Origin: Bradyrhizobium yuanmingense
Lineage (GTDB): Bacteria > Pseudomonadota > Alphaproteobacteria > Rhizobiales > Xanthobacteraceae
DNA length: 64,000 bases
Assembly (NCBI RefSeq): GCF_029167105.1
Contig: NZ_JARFML010000002.1
Location: forward strand, 310,001-374,000
Direction: 5' to 3'
The notes under the pieces are model-generated. The model saw only the letters and a list, made by a program, of their open reading frames with translations. It searched no databases and was not told the DNA's origin. Both the position numbers and the translations under genes were made by a program. This document shows positions 1 to 8,358 of the stretch, piece after piece (position 1 is the first letter of the stretch; every line of letters begins with the position of its first letter).

Positions 1-277
1 ACGCTTATGTGAGGGCGCGCGATTTCCCTAATTGAAAGCTTCTTAGAAAGACTCTTAGAAGCACTCCAGATGAGCTTGGCGTCCGCGCCTCCGGGACCCC
101 CTCGCTCCGGATCGATATGCCCGGCCTCGGAAGGGCGCCGCCTCCCACCCCCACTCCGGGCGAGCCCCGCCAAGCAGGAGATGAAACCATTTTGCGGAAC
201 CCGCGAAACCATCCGGAAACAGATGGCCCGTAGAAGATGAGCCCATAGACGGCGGCAAAGCCCGTCGGGAGGCTCAG

Positions 278-481
278 ATGAACCACTCAATTCATTCTGC
301 TGATCGTGCGACCCACCTGAAGATCGTGGTGGTGGCGCTGGTGGCCGGCATTGCCGTGGCCGGCTTCGGGATCGCGGCCCGCACCCACGCCGATTACAGC
401 CAGACCGCACAGTCCACCCAGGTCATCAAGGCCGGCAAGCCGGTGGTGGTGACCAGCGCCGGGACGTCCGAGATTCGCTGA
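278..481 (+). CDS. Small single-pass membrane or exported protein
   Basis: A 67-residue protein that I do not recognise as a named family. Residues about 14-33 are a hydrophobic segment rich in Val, Ala and Gly, fitting a signal anchor or signal peptide. The remainder is short and polar, with many Thr, Ser, Gln and Val residues. A GGAGG-like ribosome site lies just before the ATG, and a clear intrinsic terminator follows the stop, which together make this a believable single-gene transcript. Function is unknown; a small envelope protein is the most that can be inferred. Confidence 0.6.
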   Translation: MNHSIHSADRATHLKIVVVALVAGIAVAGFGIAARTHADYSQTAQSTQVIKAGKPVVVTSAGTSEIR

Positions 482-512
482 ACAACCGAAAAGGTCCGGT
501 TTGACACCAAAC

Positions 513-538
513 GGCCGCCTTTGGGCGGCCTTTTCGTT
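513..538 (+). terminator. Intrinsic terminator after the small membrane protein
   Basis: A perfect 7-bp stem GGCCGCC/GGCGGCC with a TTTG loop is followed by TTTTCGTTT. It sits 31 bases past the stop at 481 on the same strand. Confidence 0.8.
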
Positions 539-606
539 TGGTTTCGCCCTTGCGACGGCGCCGTGGGGGATGTTGCCTCCGCCAGACGCGAGAAGGAGCG
601 CAAGAA

Positions 607-632
607 GATGCCCGCCGGGCACGGCGGGCATC
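607..632 (-). terminator. Intrinsic terminator for the beta-barrel gene
   Basis: A perfect 10-bp stem (GATGCCCGCC/GGCGGGCATC) with a six-base loop. Read on the minus strand it is followed by a TTCTTG tract and lies 16 bases after the stop of the barrel gene. Confidence 0.65.
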
Positions 633-648
633 CGTCTTCGAGATCACG

Positions 649-1755
649 CTACCAGGTATAGCGAAGGCCGGCCTGAGACCCCGCGATCGAGGTTCCGAAT
701 CCGCCAACCCCAGGCAGAAGCGGGTCCGGCACGGTGATGCTGCTGCCATGAACTTCGAGGTAGGACGACAGCTGCGGCGTCCAGAGCACGTTGACCTTTG
801 CGGAGCCGCGAAGGCCATTGGTACCGATCATGCCGGCCGCAACGGGGACCGCGCCTCCAACGGCGCCGGCGCCGCTCGCGTCGACGATCCTGTAGTACTG
901 CCCCGAGATCGATGGCTGGATCTTAAAGCCCAGCCAGTCCGCCTCGAATCCGACGCGCATGCCACCGTGAAATTCGGTTGAATCGCCCGTCTTGCTGCCG
1001 AAATTGGCGGTATAGCTCTCCGAATAGGTTACGCCGACCGTCGGCTCGAACCACACGGTGTAGGGGAAGTCGAACCGGTATTGGCCGTTCCAGGTATAGG
1101 CGATGCCGCTGCCGTCCGCGGTCGCGGCAAGGGGCAGATTGGACGTGTTGCGAGTCCAGCTCGCGAGCGCGGTGAAGTCAGTCGAGAAACCGCCGTTGAT
1201 GTACGACAGGGTGCCGGAAGTCGATGGAACTGAACCATCGGTGGTCAGTCCGCCATTCACGAAGGTGTGCGCCCACGAGTGGGAGCCAGTCCCGATGAAG
1301 GTCAGCGCGTCGGTTGCAGTGAAGATACCGATCTTGGTCACATCGACTGCGCCGGTCACCGTCGCAACGCTGACCTGGACCCCACTCGATTGCGCACTGT
1401 CGCCACTGCCGACGAGGTTCACGCCGTAAAGCCAAGCCGCCGGGGACGGCGCTGCAAGTGCCGGAGCCTTGGCGTAGGCCAGCGCACCGAACGGATTGCT
1501 GACACCCCTCGCGGCGAACGGATCACGACGGTCGAAATCCGACTCCTCGCCGCTGAAGCGCAGCATTCCAGGAGGAGCAACGACCCTGCGATGCTGAATC
1601 TGGTCGCGGACGTTCTGAATGATGGTCTGGACGGCGTTGTTGACGACTTGCTGCGGAACATTGACCTCCTGTGCCGAGGCCGGTCGCGTTGCAAACAGAC
1701 TAAGCAAAAAAGGTACGGCCACCGCAAAGCCGCGGAGGAGAATTCCTGCCCTCAT
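649..1755 (-). CDS. Predicted outer-membrane beta-barrel (autotransporter-barrel-like) protein
   Basis: A 368-residue protein with a clear Sec signal peptide (residues 1-28, cleavage after ATRPASAQ). A short region with an IIQNVRDQIQ motif (about residues 44-53) precedes a C-terminal part of roughly 250 residues. That part shows alternating hydrophobic and polar strands, many aromatics (YRFDFPYTVWFEPTVGVTYSE) and a final aromatic residue in LRYTW. This is the pattern of an outer-membrane barrel, as in autotransporter translocators. No long passenger repeat region is visible, so it may be a stand-alone barrel. It lies downstream of, and on the same strand as, a small exported protein that shares the IIQNVR motif. 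The specific function is unknown. Confidence 0.65.
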   Translation of the reverse strand: MRAGILLRGFAVAVPFLLSLFATRPASAQEVNVPQQVVNNAVQTIIQNVRDQIQHRRVVAPPGMLRFSGEESDFDRRDPFAARGVSNPFGALAYAKAPALAAPSPAAWLYGVNLVGSGDSAQSSGVQVSVATVTGAVDVTKIGIFTATDALTFIGTGSHSWAHTFVNGGLTTDGSVPSTSGTLSYINGGFSTDFTALASWTRNTSNLPLAATADGSGIAYTWNGQYRFDFPYTVWFEPTVGVTYSESYTANFGSKTGDSTEFHGGMRVGFEADWLGFKIQPSISGQYYRIVDASGAGAVGGAVPVAAGMIGTNGLRGSAKVNVLWTPQLSSYLEVHGSSITVPDPLLPGVGGFGTSIAGSQAGLRYTW

Positions 1756-2007
1756 GGTCTTCGATCAGCCCCCTGCTGGTTCAGCCCCGAGCCTTGGCGG
1801 GAGGTAAATTCCCGCAGGCTTCAGGCGCCGAATTTATTTGCAAAGCACCCGCGGCGTCTTCACCTGATTGGCTGAATTGGGGGTTCAGCTCCATCAAGCG
1901 CGTCCGGTTGATGCTCATTTGCAACACTTTCCCAGGCCCCGCTGCACGCCGAGCGACACTCCCGGATACGAGAGCAACTCAACGCAGGGGGCGCGCCGAT
2001 ATCCCCT

Positions 2008-2259
2008 CTACTCCACCGTCGAGCGGTTTCGCTTCTTCGTGGCACCACGCTGCGTTGCCGCCTGGCTCAGCTCCGGACTTTTCTTGGGCTTGCCTGCTTC
2101 CCGTGCCCGGATGTGCCGCCGCACGTCCTCTCGAACGTTCTGGATGATCGAGTCGCGTGACGACTCGGCCGGATCATTGCAGCGGGCCACGCTGCACAAA
2201 GCGACGAGCAGCGGCAGAGCCAGAATCGGCGCACGGGCGAACTTGACTGTCCTGGTCAT
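2008..2259 (-). CDS. Small exported protein with IIQNVR motif
   Basis: An 83-residue protein read from the ATG at 2259, chosen because a GGAG ribosome site sits just upstream; an earlier in-frame start at 2310 has none. Residues about 5-24 form a hydrophobic signal segment ending near a Cys (SVARC), so a lipoprotein is possible, although the lipobox is imperfect. The mature part is very basic (RRHIRAREAGKPKK) and contains IIQNVREDVRRHI, which closely resembles IIQNVRDQIQHRR in the barrel protein encoded 253 bases downstream on the same strand. I know no family for it. A shared ancestry or partnership with the barrel protein is an inference. Confidence 0.5.
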   Translation of the reverse strand: MTRTVKFARAPILALPLLVALCSVARCNDPAESSRDSIIQNVREDVRRHIRAREAGKPKKSPELSQAATQRGATKKRNRSTVE

Positions 2260-2498
2260 CCGCAGTCTCCGAAGATGTCGCCGGCCTTCGGCCGCCTGCG
2301 CCATCAACACCAGCGCAGCGCGACTGGTTTCACCGCTCGCGACGTGCAGCCTCTTGGTCGAAGCATCGCCACTCCCGGTTCACGAAATCCTGAACACGGA
2401 GGCCTTTGATGTCGTCATCCAGCATCCCTTGATGTAAAATTCACGAACAAGCCGCCTTAGCCCGTTTCTGCGATTTTTCATTTTCTGAGTTTCTGCCA

Positions 2499-4730
2499 AT
2501 GCCTGCCCATTTCGGGATTTTCGTTCTCGCAAGCTCGCGTCCCGTCTTCATGTTGCAGGATCTGGCACGCCGGATCGCCGTTCTCGGCTGCTTAGCATTG
2601 TCGATGCTCGTTGCGACAATGCTGCAGGCGGCCGCTGGAGACAGGATCGCGCTTGTCGTCGGCAACAGCAACTATCGCAAGGTCCCAAAACTCATCAACC
2701 CGGCCAACGACGCCGCCGACATGGCGACGTCGCTGGGTCGTCTGGGATATTCCGTCAGGCACCTCGCCGACCTCGACTACAATCATTTCCGGCAGGCCCT
2801 CATCGAATTCGGCAATGCAGCGAAGACGGCCGACAAGGCGGTGATCTTCTTCGCGGGCCACGGCGTCGAAATGGACGGAAAGAACTGGCTGATTCCGGTC
2901 GATGCCGAAATCAAGTCCGAGATCGATGTCTATGCCGAGGCGATCAATCTCGAGACCCTGATCGATATCTCCGTGATGCCGAAGATCATCGGCCTCGTGG
3001 TTCTCGATGCCTGTCGCAACGACCCGTTCGAAACGACGAAGGTCGCCGCCGCGGGACGCGCGCTGTCGTCGCGGCCATCGAAGGCGGCCGCGCCAGTGTC
3101 CGGCACACCCCGTTCCCCGACGCCTTTCGCGGCCGACACGCGCGGTCTTGCCCCTGTCGAGGTGAGCGACAACGTGCTCGTTGCCTTTGCGGCCGCTGCC
3201 GGCACGACGGCGAGCGACGGGGCCGGGCGGAATAGCCCCTACTCCGGCTCGCTCCTGCGCCATGTCGAAACGCCGCAACTCGAGATCAACTATCTCTTCC
3301 GGATCGTGCACGACGAAGTCTGGAAGGAGACCGGGACACAAGAGCCGGCAATCTACGGGACGCTGCCGAAGGGCGACATCTATCTCAACGGCGAAGCCGC
3401 CATCGCAAGCAGCGATGGTGGAGCAGATGCCGAGCAGCTCGCCTGGGAGTTCGTCCGCTCGACCAACGAGATCGCGACCTTGCGCCGTTTCGCCCAGCAA
3501 TTCCCGGCGAGCGCGCATACGGCCGAAATCGACCGGCGCATTGCGCAGTTGCAGACGGCTGAAACGAACGCCTGGAAGATCGTCGAGCGACAGAAGTCGC
3601 TCGCGGCCTACCGCGCCTATCTGGATCTCTATCCGTTCGGCGAGCATGTCGAGAGCGCCCGGGTCGCGCTGGCTTCGCTCGAGAAGTCGGCTAAGCCGGG
3701 CCAAGCCACCGGGCAGATCGACATGCCCGGTCCGCCACCGGCGAGCTATCAGCTCGCCTCGGCCGAGACGACCACCGGCAATTCGGAGGCAGTCGAGAAG
3801 GCATGGGACGTCCTGAAGGAATCACGCGATAAGAGCGTGGTTGGCCGATTTGCCGAGCGCTATCCGAGCTCGCGCCATAACCGCCTGCCGCCGGGCAGCG
3901 ACCTTGCCCTGCGACCGGTCAATTCCACCGAGCTGATGCTGCAATCAGCGCACGATCGGGACGTGAACGCCTGCTTCGACGGCGATTCCGGGGCGTGTGC
4001 CAGATCCATCAAAAAATACCCCGACTACGTCCAGCTTCAATTCCAGCTTTGCCGGTCCAAGGGCAATCCCAAGGGATGCATGATCAACGCGGTGACCGAG
4101 GCGCGCAGGCGCGGGCTCCTGGTTTCCGCCTACACCCGCTCGGAAGAGGAAAAGGTTCGCAATCGCGAATATCGGCGAGTGGTTGCACGCGTGAACCAGA
4201 ATGTCGGCAATGTGGTCAGTGGCGTCGTCAGCAACGTCGTCGGCAACGTTGTCAGCAATGCCGTTTCGACTGCGGTCAGCAATGCCGCATCGAGCGCAGC
4301 GAGCCGGGCGGCATCGCAGGCGGCATCAGCCGCAGCGGGCAGAGCTGCCTCTGCGGCTGCGTCATCCGCGGCTTCGAGCGCTGCCAGCCGATCAGCCTCG
4401 AGCGCGGCATCGAGCGCGGCCAGCAGAGCGGCCTCTACTGCCGCTTCGAATGCCGCGAGCCGCGTCACCATTCCATCGGACATCCGCCTCAAGGAGGACA
4501 TCACGGCACTCGGCTGGACCGATACTGGCCTCCGCCTCTATCGCTATCGATACAAGGGCGATGCGAGGTTCTATGTCGGCGTGATGGCGCAGGAGGTCGC
4601 GCGGCAGACTCCCGCGGCGGTGTCGTCTGGAGTGGACGGGTTTCTGCGCGTCGACTATGGTCTGCTCGGCCTCGATTTTCTCACCGACCGCGACTGGATG
4701 AGGCGGCAGCTCCGTTCGAGCATCGACTAA
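2499..4730 (+). CDS. Secreted caspase-fold protease with C-terminal peptidase S74 (tail-fibre chaperone) domain
   Basis: A 743-residue protein. A hydrophobic segment at about residues 24-45 is probably a signal peptide; the ATG at 2550 is an equally possible start. A peptidase C14 (caspase/metacaspase) domain spans about 50-300, with His121 in FFAGHG and Cys172 in LDACRNDPF forming the expected dyad. Three related stretches of about 40 residues start at 315, 358 and 435 (AWEFV, AWKIV, AWDVL), each with a RF/YP-type helix-hairpin pattern. Residues about 566-655 are a strict four-residue repeat (VSNA/AASR type). The C-terminus (about 658-743) matches the intramolecular chaperone domain of phage tail spikes: Ser660 opens SDIRLKEDI, followed by YVGVMAQEV and VDYGLLGL. 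In that family the protein trimerises and cleaves itself before this Ser. The next gene, 16 bases away, encodes a pseudocaspase. The biological role is unknown. Confidence 0.85.
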   Translation: MPAHFGIFVLASSRPVFMLQDLARRIAVLGCLALSMLVATMLQAAAGDRIALVVGNSNYRKVPKLINPANDAADMATSLGRLGYSVRHLADLDYNHFRQALIEFGNAAKTADKAVIFFAGHGVEMDGKNWLIPVDAEIKSEIDVYAEAINLETLIDISVMPKIIGLVVLDACRNDPFETTKVAAAGRALSSRPSKAAAPVSGTPRSPTPFAADTRGLAPVEVSDNVLVAFAAAAGTTASDGAGRNSPYSGSLLRHVETPQLEINYLFRIVHDEVWKETGTQEPAIYGTLPKGDIYLNGEAAIASSDGGADAEQLAWEFVRSTNEIATLRRFAQQFPASAHTAEIDRRIAQLQTAETNAWKIVERQKSLAAYRAYLDLYPFGEHVESARVALASLEKSAKPGQATGQIDMPGPPPASYQLASAETTTGNSEAVEKAWDVLKESRDKSVVGRFAERYPSSRHNRLPPGSDLALRPVNSTELMLQSAHDRDVNACFDGDSGACARSIKKYPDYVQLQFQLCRSKGNPKGCMINAVTEARRRGLLVSAYTRSEEEKVRNREYRRVVARVNQNVGNVVSGVVSNVVGNVVSNAVSTAVSNAASSAASRAASQAASAAAGRAASAAASSAASSAASRSASSAASSAASRAASTAASNAASRVTIPSDIRLKEDITALGWTDTGLRLYRYRYKGDARFYVGVMAQEVARQTPAAVSSGVDGFLRVDYGLLGLDFLTDRDWMRRQLRSSID

Positions 4731-4746
4731 GGGACGCGACTCCATC

Positions 4747-6246
4747 TTGCGCTGGCTGGCACTGTTCATTGCCATCGGGCTTCTCTTCGACGCCGAAGCA
4801 GAAGCTTCCAACGGCCGTGTCGCCTTGGTCATTGGAAACGCGAGCTACGCGAACGCGCCGCCGCTCGGCTCTCCCGTCAACGATGCCGAGGACATTGCCG
4901 CGGGTCTCGCCGGCCTCGGCTTCGACGTCGATCTGCGCAAGAACACGACCATCGACGATCTGCGCGTGGGGCTCGTCGCCTTCACCGAGAAGTCCGCCGC
5001 TGCGGACATCGCGGTCTTCTATTTTGCCGGATACAGCGCAGCTGCCGGTGTCGGCAGTTACCTGATCCCCGTCGATGCGCATCTCGCGACACCTGAGTCG
5101 GCCAACGCAGAGACCGTTTCCCTGGCTGCGGTGACCGCTGCCGCAGGGCGGGCTCGCAGGCTGGGCCTGGTGATCCTGGATGCCATGCGGGAGAACCCGT
5201 TCCCTGCCATACCGAATGGCCGCAGCAGCAGCTCTTCCCTGACCTCAGCCGGAAGCGCACCAATCCGCAACACGCTCGTGTTCTTTCCGGCGGAGCCGGG
5301 GCGGACCGCGGAAGAAGGCGAAGGCCGCAACAGCCCTTTCGCTGCGGCGCTGCTGAAATACCTCCGGCAGGCCGACCTCGAGATCAACTTCGTGTTTCGC
5401 AACGTTCGCGACGAGGTTCGGCAGGCAACGCACCGGAAGCAGACGCCCTACATGTATGGTCAGCTTTCCAAGGACAAGATCTATCTCCATCCCGTCAAGC
5501 AAGTCGTCCAGGACGATCCCGCCGTCATGCAGCACTGCGACAACGCCGTTGCCGGGCTCGCGGATTTGAGGGCAGCCGGCGCCGACCAAGGCGAGACGCG
5601 CGACGATACAAGGGCGGCGGGCGCGGTTGCAGCGTGCGCGGAGGCGGTCAAGCGGTCGCCAGGGGTGGACCGCCTGCACTACCAGCTCGGGCGTTCATTG
5701 TTCGCCATGCGTGATTACGCGGGAGCGGTGGCGAGCTACAAGGCGGCATCCGAGCTCGGCAACGCACGCGCGCTCTACGAGCTCGGATTGATGTATGAGA
5801 ACGGCAACGGCGTCGAGAAAGATCCCGCCCGCTCGCGCTTCTACTATGAGATGGCCGCCGAGAAGAAGATTGCGCCAGCACTCGTCAGCCTCGGCCTCCA
5901 GCAGGAGCGTGGAATCGGCGCGACCAGCGATCCCGCAAAGGCCTATGCGTTGTACCAGCGGGCCGCCGAGCTCGGCGATGCGACCGCCATCAACAGGATG
6001 GGGGAGCTTGCCGAGAAGGGACTGGGAGCCAGGCGAGACCTGAAATTGGCTCGGGCGCTGTACCAGAAGGGCGCCGCGATGGGCGGACTCGAAGCCCTGG
6101 TCAATCTCGCCCGGTGCAACGCCAACGGAATCGGCGGCCGACGGGACCTTGCCGAGGCCAGGCGGCTCCTGGCCAAGGCGGCGCAGGCCGGCAGCACCGA
6201 CGCACGGCGCATCCTCGCGCATATCGAGGAGTCCAAGCCGAAATAA
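4747..6246 (+). CDS. Secreted pseudocaspase with Sel1-like repeats
   Basis: A 499-residue protein starting at TTG 4747, 16 bases after the preceding caspase gene and on the same strand, so the two are probably co-transcribed. A short signal peptide (about 1-21) leads into a caspase-fold domain (about 23-250) that aligns with the upstream protein: RVALVIGNASY, NDAEDIAAGL and YLIPVDAH are all present. The dyad is gone, however: the His position is Tyr96 (FAGYSA in place of FAGHG) and the Cys position is Met147 (LDAMRENPF in place of LDACRNDPF). The C-terminal half (about 330-495) contains four to five Sel1-like repeats (ALYELGLMYENGNGV, AYALYQRAAELGD, LARALYQKGAAMGG). Such repeats usually bind proteins. 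It may be a regulator, decoy or adaptor of the active caspase; that is inference. Confidence 0.85.
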   Translation: MRWLALFIAIGLLFDAEAEASNGRVALVIGNASYANAPPLGSPVNDAEDIAAGLAGLGFDVDLRKNTTIDDLRVGLVAFTEKSAAADIAVFYFAGYSAAAGVGSYLIPVDAHLATPESANAETVSLAAVTAAAGRARRLGLVILDAMRENPFPAIPNGRSSSSSLTSAGSAPIRNTLVFFPAEPGRTAEEGEGRNSPFAAALLKYLRQADLEINFVFRNVRDEVRQATHRKQTPYMYGQLSKDKIYLHPVKQVVQDDPAVMQHCDNAVAGLADLRAAGADQGETRDDTRAAGAVAACAEAVKRSPGVDRLHYQLGRSLFAMRDYAGAVASYKAASELGNARALYELGLMYENGNGVEKDPARSRFYYEMAAEKKIAPALVSLGLQQERGIGATSDPAKAYALYQRAAELGDATAINRMGELAEKGLGARRDLKLARALYQKGAAMGGLEALVNLARCNANGIGGRRDLAEARRLLAKAAQAGSTDARRILAHIEESKPK

Positions 6247-6345
6247 ACGCATTCTGGCGGGGAGGAAGCGATCGGGATGAAACGGCAGTCCAAGCGGCGC
6301 TTTTGGCTGCAAAAGACAGCAACTGTTTGATCTATTTGCCAAAAA

Positions 6346-6422
<77 letters not shown>

Positions 6423-6656
6423 GTGACACGCAATGTCTGCGGAACGAGGGGGGACTTAAAGGCCCGATCTGGTGAAGTCAAGGATGTTGCATCCACAGCT
6501 CAAACCAGCGGATTCCAGTGCTGGCACACACGAACGCGGCCCTCGGCAACGCCGGCGGCGTAGTCAGTCCGGTCCCGAATCGTCTACGCCTCCGGGAACT
6601 TGCGGGTCAGGGGCCCATCTCCCTCTGGACGACCTGCAAGATCGAGGAGGCCAGAC

Positions 6657-6986
6657 ATGGCTAAGAAGGATCCGGCTAAGAAGGATTCGGCGAAGAAGGC
6701 GGCCGCGCCCGCCACGATCACGCTCAAGCACCTCGCCGCCGACATTGCCGAGCGCCAGGACGTCTCCAAAAAGCATGCCGAGGCCGTCCTGACCGACATG
6801 GTCGATCTGATCACCAAGCACCTCAAGAAGGGCGACCGGGTCCGCATCGTCGGCCTCGGCATCCTCCAGGTCCGCAAGCGCGCCGCCCGCACCGGCCGTA
6901 ATCCTTCCACCGGCGAAGCGATCCACATCAAGGCCACCAGGAAGGTCGCGTTCCGCCCGGTGAAGGAGCTGAAGGAGGCGATTTGA
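6657..6986 (+). CDS. HU family DNA-binding protein
   Basis: A 109-residue nucleoid protein. The ATG at 6657 is chosen over 6600 because GAGGAGG lies 8 bases upstream and the protein then begins with a typical Lys/Ala-rich tail (AKKDPAKKDSAKK). The core is the HU/IHF fold: helices in residues about 20-55, then the DNA-gripping beta arm with VGLGILQVRKRAARTGRNP and the conserved proline in GRNPSTGE, ending KVAFRPVKELK. It should dimerise and bend DNA. The Lys/Ala-rich N-terminal extension of about 18 residues is longer than in E. coli HU. Confidence 0.93.
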   Translation: MAKKDPAKKDSAKKAAAPATITLKHLAADIAERQDVSKKHAEAVLTDMVDLITKHLKKGDRVRIVGLGILQVRKRAARTGRNPSTGEAIHIKATRKVAFRPVKELKEAI

Positions 6987-7090
6987 GGTCACTTTACGTC
7001 AAGCTTGGCCCGAGCCCGGGTCCGGCCGCATCCCGGCCCGCTTTTCTGATATACCGCCAGCTTCCCGAACACGCGGCGGTTTGACCAGAA

Positions 7091-8341
7091 ATGTCCTCCC
7101 TCTCCTTTTCACATACCGTGACCGAGCGCTTCCTGCGCTACGTCACCATCGATACCCAGTCCGATCCGGCATCTCCCAGCTCGCCGTCGACCGAGAAGCA
7201 GAAGGATCTCGGCCGCGTGCTCGCTGCCGAGCTGAAAGCCATGGGCGTTGTGGACGCGCATCTCGACGATTACGGCTACGTCTACGCAACGATCCCGGCC
7301 AACACCGACAAGAAGGTGCCGGTGATCTGCTTCTGCTCGCATATGGACACCTCGCCCGACGTCACCGGCAAGGACGTCAAGCCGCAAATCGTGAAGAACT
7401 ATCGCGGCGGCGACATCACGCTGCCCGGCGACACCAGCCAGGTGATCCGCTTCAATGAGCACCCTGCGCTGAAGAACCAGATCGGCAACGACATCATCAC
7501 CACCGACGGCACCACGCTGTTGGGCGCCGACAACAAGGCCGGCGTCGCCGAGATCATGGATGCCGCGCATTTCTTCATCAACAATCCCGAGGTGAAGCAC
7601 GGCACCATCAAGATCCTGTTCACGCCGGACGAGGAGATCGGCCGTGGCGTCGACAATGTCGACCTGAACAAGCTGGGCGCCGATTTCGGCTACACCATGG
7701 ACGGCGAGAGCGCCGGCTGCGTCGAGGACGAGACCTTCTCGGCCGACGGCGCCACCATCACCATCAACGGCGTCAGCGCCCATCCCGGCTACGCCAAGGG
7801 CAAGATGGAGCACGCGATCAAGATCGCCGCCGCCATCGTCGAGCGTCTGCCGAAGGAGGGCTGCTCGCCCGAGACCACCTCGGGCAAGCAAGGTTTTCTG
7901 CATCCGATCGGCATCGACGGCGCGCTCGAACAGGCGACGCTCTCCTTCATCGTCCGCGACTTCACCGAGGACGGGCTGAAGGAGAAGGAGGCGCTGCTCG
8001 AGGGCATCGTCAAGGACGTGATGAAGGATTATCCGCGCTCGACCTACACGTTCGAGGTCAAGGAGCAGTACCGCAACATGAAGCAGGTGATCGACCGTCA
8101 CCCGCACGTGCTCGAATACGCCATCGAGGCGATCCGCCGCGCCGGCCTGCGCCCGATGCGCACCGCGATCCGCGGCGGCACCGACGGCTCGCGCCTGTCC
8201 TTCATGGGCCTGCCCTGCCCCAACATCTTCGCCGGCGAGCACGCATTCCATTCGCGGCTCGAATGGGTCAGCCGGCAGGACATGGAAAAGGCGGTGGAGA
8301 CCATCGTGCATCTGGCGATGATCTGGGAGGAGAAGGCCTGA
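7091..8341 (+). CDS. pepT: Peptidase T (tripeptide aminopeptidase)
   Basis: A 416-residue cytosolic M20 family metallopeptidase that releases the N-terminal residue of tripeptides. Metal and catalytic motifs are visible in order: CSHMDTSPDV (His and Asp near residues 79-81), LLGADNKAGVAE, PDEEIGRGVD (catalytic Glu) and GGTDGSRLSFMGLPCPNIFAG near the C-terminus. Length matches the family (about 405-420). The dimerisation domain sits between about residues 205 and 310. The next gene, an alpha/beta hydrolase, starts 17 bases after the stop, so the two could form a short operon. Confidence 0.95.
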   Translation: MSSLSFSHTVTERFLRYVTIDTQSDPASPSSPSTEKQKDLGRVLAAELKAMGVVDAHLDDYGYVYATIPANTDKKVPVICFCSHMDTSPDVTGKDVKPQIVKNYRGGDITLPGDTSQVIRFNEHPALKNQIGNDIITTDGTTLLGADNKAGVAEIMDAAHFFINNPEVKHGTIKILFTPDEEIGRGVDNVDLNKLGADFGYTMDGESAGCVEDETFSADGATITINGVSAHPGYAKGKMEHAIKIAAAIVERLPKEGCSPETTSGKQGFLHPIGIDGALEQATLSFIVRDFTEDGLKEKEALLEGIVKDVMKDYPRSTYTFEVKEQYRNMKQVIDRHPHVLEYAIEAIRRAGLRPMRTAIRGGTDGSRLSFMGLPCPNIFAGEHAFHSRLEWVSRQDMEKAVETIVHLAMIWEEKA

Positions 8342-8358
8342 AGCGCGACGAGACTGGA

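Noticed and set aside
5..286. Minus-strand ORFs at the left edge
   Set aside because: They lack a ribosome site and known motifs; Pro/Arg/Gly-rich composition fits a shadow frame in GC-rich DNA.
2592..3704. Long minus-strand ORF of 370 codons opposite the caspase gene
   Set aside because: It is antisense to a clear caspase domain and its product is Arg/Gly/Asp-rich without any recognisable domain.
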